Part shown: in pieces, positions 61,932-64,000 of the stretch | How positions within the stretch are numbered: position 1 is the stretch's first letter | Layout of the letters: every line of letters begins with the position of its first letter | From: Stentor coeruleus | Taxonomy: Eukaryota; Ciliophora; Heterotrichea; Heterotrichida; Stentoridae | DNA length: 64,000 nt | Reading direction: 5' to 3' | Assembly: GCA_001970955.1 (NCBI GenBank) | Contig: MPUH01000124.1 | Coordinates: 1-64,000 of the forward strand | Translations under genes and position numbers: made by a program | Notes under the pieces: generated by a model | What the model saw: only the letters and a program-made list of their open reading frames with translations | Told to the model about the DNA's origin: nothing | The model's database searches: none

Positions 61932-62978
61932 ATGTCAGCAAACCAAAATTTAAAGCGCAAGTTCATAGCGACTAGTGAAAGTACGTTCAATATGACTAAA
62001 AAGTTCAAATTCAGCTCAGCTGCTAACTGTTCGCAAAACCCCCCAATGAACTTTTCCTTTGAATCCTCAGAAAATTCCTCAGCTTTAGCATTCTTCAATA
62101 CTCAGCCTAGGCCAATATTCACAATACCTCAACCTTTTAACTTAATAACAGAGCAAAGAGTTAGGAAAATCTGCACATTGCCAACAGAAGATTTGGAATT
62201 ACAAAAAATGCAAAATAGGCCAAAGTTCAAAGCTAAGCCCATGCCAAAGTTCACCCCAGTCCCTGAACCTTTAAAAGCCTCTTGTAAAACTATTCCTCAA
62301 GAGTTCAACCAACCAGTAAAAATTCGTTCTAGAAACACTTCAGTATCAGCAGAAGAAAGCCAAATGCGTTTTTCAGCAAGATCATGTCCTGAATCCTTTA
62401 AGTTAGAAATTCAAAAACCCCATTTCACCACAATAGTTCCCCAAACCCCTTCTTTAGAAGCAGCTAATCGTATTAGAGGAAATTCTCCTCCAATAAGCAT
62501 TCCTTATAAATTTGAAGCCTTGCCTTTACCAAGTTTCTATGAGACTTCCCAATCAAGAAGCAGGAGTATTGAAAGTGCTAATAATGAGAATTTTAAGTTT
62601 TTTGCTAGACCAATGCCTAGTTTTGATAAGGTTTTTGTCCCGAATATGGACTTTGTCCCTACACAACCTGTGGATTTTAAGCTCAATACACAAAAACGGG
62701 CTGTTGAAAGGGAGAAATTTGAGAATTTTGTTAAGGATAAAGAGAATTTTATTAAGGAACAACAGATGGAGCTTGCGAAAATTGAAGCTGAGGATGTTAG
62801 GCAGTATAGGAAAAGCTTGGAATTTAGAGCTAAGCCTTTACAGGAGCACAAACCATTTTTTATCAAAAGATCTGAAGAGAAGCTTACGACACCCAAGAGC
62901 CCATTATTACACACAAAACTAAGAGCTAGTTTGAGAGACATAGAAAATTATACAGAAGAATATATGGATATAGATTAG
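61932..62978 (+). CDS. TPX2-like microtubule-associated protein, 348 aa
   Basis: Five degenerate F.A.P.P.F motifs recur through the protein: FKAKPMPKF (99-107), FSARSCPESF (147-156), YKFEALPLPSF (192-202), FKFFARPMPSF (221-231) and FRAKPLQEHKPF (298-309). The last follows a charged helix (ERAVEREKFENFVKDKENFI...) and precedes LTTPKSPLLHTKLRA, the layout of a TPX2 C-terminal domain. TPX2 repeats bind microtubules and promote nucleation. The rest is disordered. Likely cytoskeletal. It is divergent from the MFS transporter gene. Confidence 0.75.
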   Translation: MSANQNLKRKFIATSESTFNMTKKFKFSSAANCSQNPPMNFSFESSENSSALAFFNTQPRPIFTIPQPFNLITEQRVRKICTLPTEDLELQKMQNRPKFKAKPMPKFTPVPEPLKASCKTIPQEFNQPVKIRSRNTSVSAEESQMRFSARSCPESFKLEIQKPHFTTIVPQTPSLEAANRIRGNSPPISIPYKFEALPLPSFYETSQSRSRSIESANNENFKFFARPMPSFDKVFVPNMDFVPTQPVDFKLNTQKRAVEREKFENFVKDKENFIKEQQMELAKIEAEDVRQYRKSLEFRAKPLQEHKPFFIKRSEEKLTTPKSPLLHTKLRASLRDIENYTEEYMDID

Positions 62979-64000
62979 CATGTTTTAAAGATTTATTTAT
63001 AGTTTTTGACAATTCATGTTTCTAAGGATTATTCTTGGGTTTGGGACACTTTTTATGTTTGTTTTTTTAAAATGATTTTTATGTTAAATTGTGACGATTA
63101 TACTTATTGAGTTTAAGAATGGCTGTAAGGGTAGTTTGTTTTAAAAAATAATAGGAATTGTTATCATCTCAAAGTGAAATATATACAATAAATAATATGA
63201 AATACTTAAGCATAAAAATGATATTTCCTTGTTCATAATATTTTTTCTCTAAAATATAAGCTTTCTTATATATAAATCCTTACAAATAACAACTGGATAA
63301 TCAAAGCATTCTCTTGTCTATATTTAAGATAATAATTAATGAAAGGATGCCTTAATGTTTAAGATATAACAAAACCTTGGAGCCTATTATACAGGTAATA
63401 GAAGTCAATAGTAATCCATAAATAGGTGCCAATTATGGCTATAGTTTTACTGGTAAAGCAGAGCTTATCTCATTGTGAAAGGATATATATATTGGTGAGA
63501 CTATCAACACCAGTTGAAATTTTGATATAATTTCCATTCTTTCAGAAAATTTTCTTTACAAAGATTATTATTTACTATTGAAAAATTGAAATCACTTCTT
63601 AGATATTTTTTCAGAATATTAGTTAATAAAGATATTCAGAGTAGAATTAATAGGTGTCTCAGGCTACACATTGTCTAAGTTGTTTTTACCTCCTTCGATT
63701 TAGAATTCAGTTTGGAAGTGGTGGACTTTTGAATGTTCGAGAACCTAAGTTTATTTTTTATATGAGATATTTTAGATTGCCTAGTATTTCTGTTAAATAT
63801 TATACACTAACCTGCTAATTCATGAATATATATCAACTTTTATCAAAAATCCTCCACGTCTATATAATCATAACACATTCAAAAAACCCAATCACTTCTT
63901 AAAACTAATGAATTCCCACAATCTGGTTTAACTTCAAACCAAAAGCATTCGCTCTAACACCAAGTTTAAAAATAGCCAAAAAATTAAATTCAATATTTCT
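62979..64000. other. Window-end spacer with a gene relic
   Basis: No intact gene. Coding-like sequence at about 63366-63720 is listed separately. The final 250 nt are AT-rich with no supported start or structure. A gene may begin beyond the window. Confidence 0.45.
63366..63720 (+). pseudogene. Decayed gene, possibly ATP-grasp/tubulin-ligase-like
   Basis: One frame of about 118 codons carries six stops but is otherwise protein-like: NKTLEPIIQVIEVNSNP, IGANYGYSFTGKAELISL, KDIYIGETINTS, LIKIFRVELIGVSGYTLSKL and NSVWKWWTFECSRT. The IEVNSNP segment resembles the metal-binding E-x-N strand of TTL-like and other ATP-grasp enzymes, but the context is too weak for a firm family. All three stop types occur, consistent with decay. 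Confidence 0.4.

Noticed and set aside
62512-62941. Overlapping frames on both strands inside the TPX2-like gene
   Set aside because: Shadows of the real frame; they lack motifs and conserved composition.

Overview
The window looks like macronuclear DNA of a heterotrich ciliate, most likely Stentor or a close relative. It is very AT-rich. Fourteen introns are recognisable and each is exactly 15 nt (GTA/GTG...AG); tiny 15-16 nt introns are the known hallmark of Stentor coeruleus. All three standard stops (TAA, TAG, TGA) end genes and conserved tryptophans are TGG, so the code is standard, unlike Blepharisma or Condylostoma. Many start codons have a TATAA-like string within about 15 nt upstream. 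No CRISPR array, rRNA, tRNA or intact transposon was seen.

Layout. 0-10 kb: a calcium-dependent protein kinase, four low-complexity ciliate proteins, then 3 kb without an intact gene. 10-21.5 kb: a motor-less dynein-stalk-like protein, two paralogous PA-domain membrane receptors (each with one 15-nt intron at the same place), an EF-hand protein, a truncated globin, and a 738-aa protein that shares a C2HC zinc motif with the two receptor tails. 21.7-24.8 kb: a broken DHHC palmitoyltransferase, two small unknowns and SF3A2. 25-29 kb: three tandem gamma-glutamyl hydrolases. 29-38.6 kb: a CFAP97-like ciliary protein, several unknowns, a FLYWCH zinc-finger protein and a second globin. 38.7-40.7 kb: a long spacer holding a decayed dynein light chain (roadblock/LC7). 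40.7-46.2 kb: a tight same-strand run of RRM protein, NAPRT, RPB7 and PEX1. 46.4-50 kb: an ERICH2-like gene with three introns, PEP mutase (first step of ciliatine synthesis) and glutaredoxin. 50-56 kb: basic unknowns, a broken gene, a hairpin element and a KKEE-rich protein. 56-63 kb: an S49 peptidase homologue, a two-pass membrane protein, TIM17 (one frame break), an MFS transporter and a TPX2-like protein. The last 1 kb holds a gene relic.

Main points. (1) Long spacers are partly a gene graveyard: recognisable relics of roadblock/LC7 and of a DHHC enzyme, plus weaker unidentified ones. (2) A short protein carries the dynein stalk and microtubule-binding fold without a motor. (3) Two receptors and a neighbouring protein share a C2HC knuckle. 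(4) TIM17, and to a lesser extent the DHHC gene and others, are broken at short homopolymers; with an N between duplicated flanks this raises the question of assembly error versus pseudogene. All functional calls rest on motif reading by eye; no database search was run.
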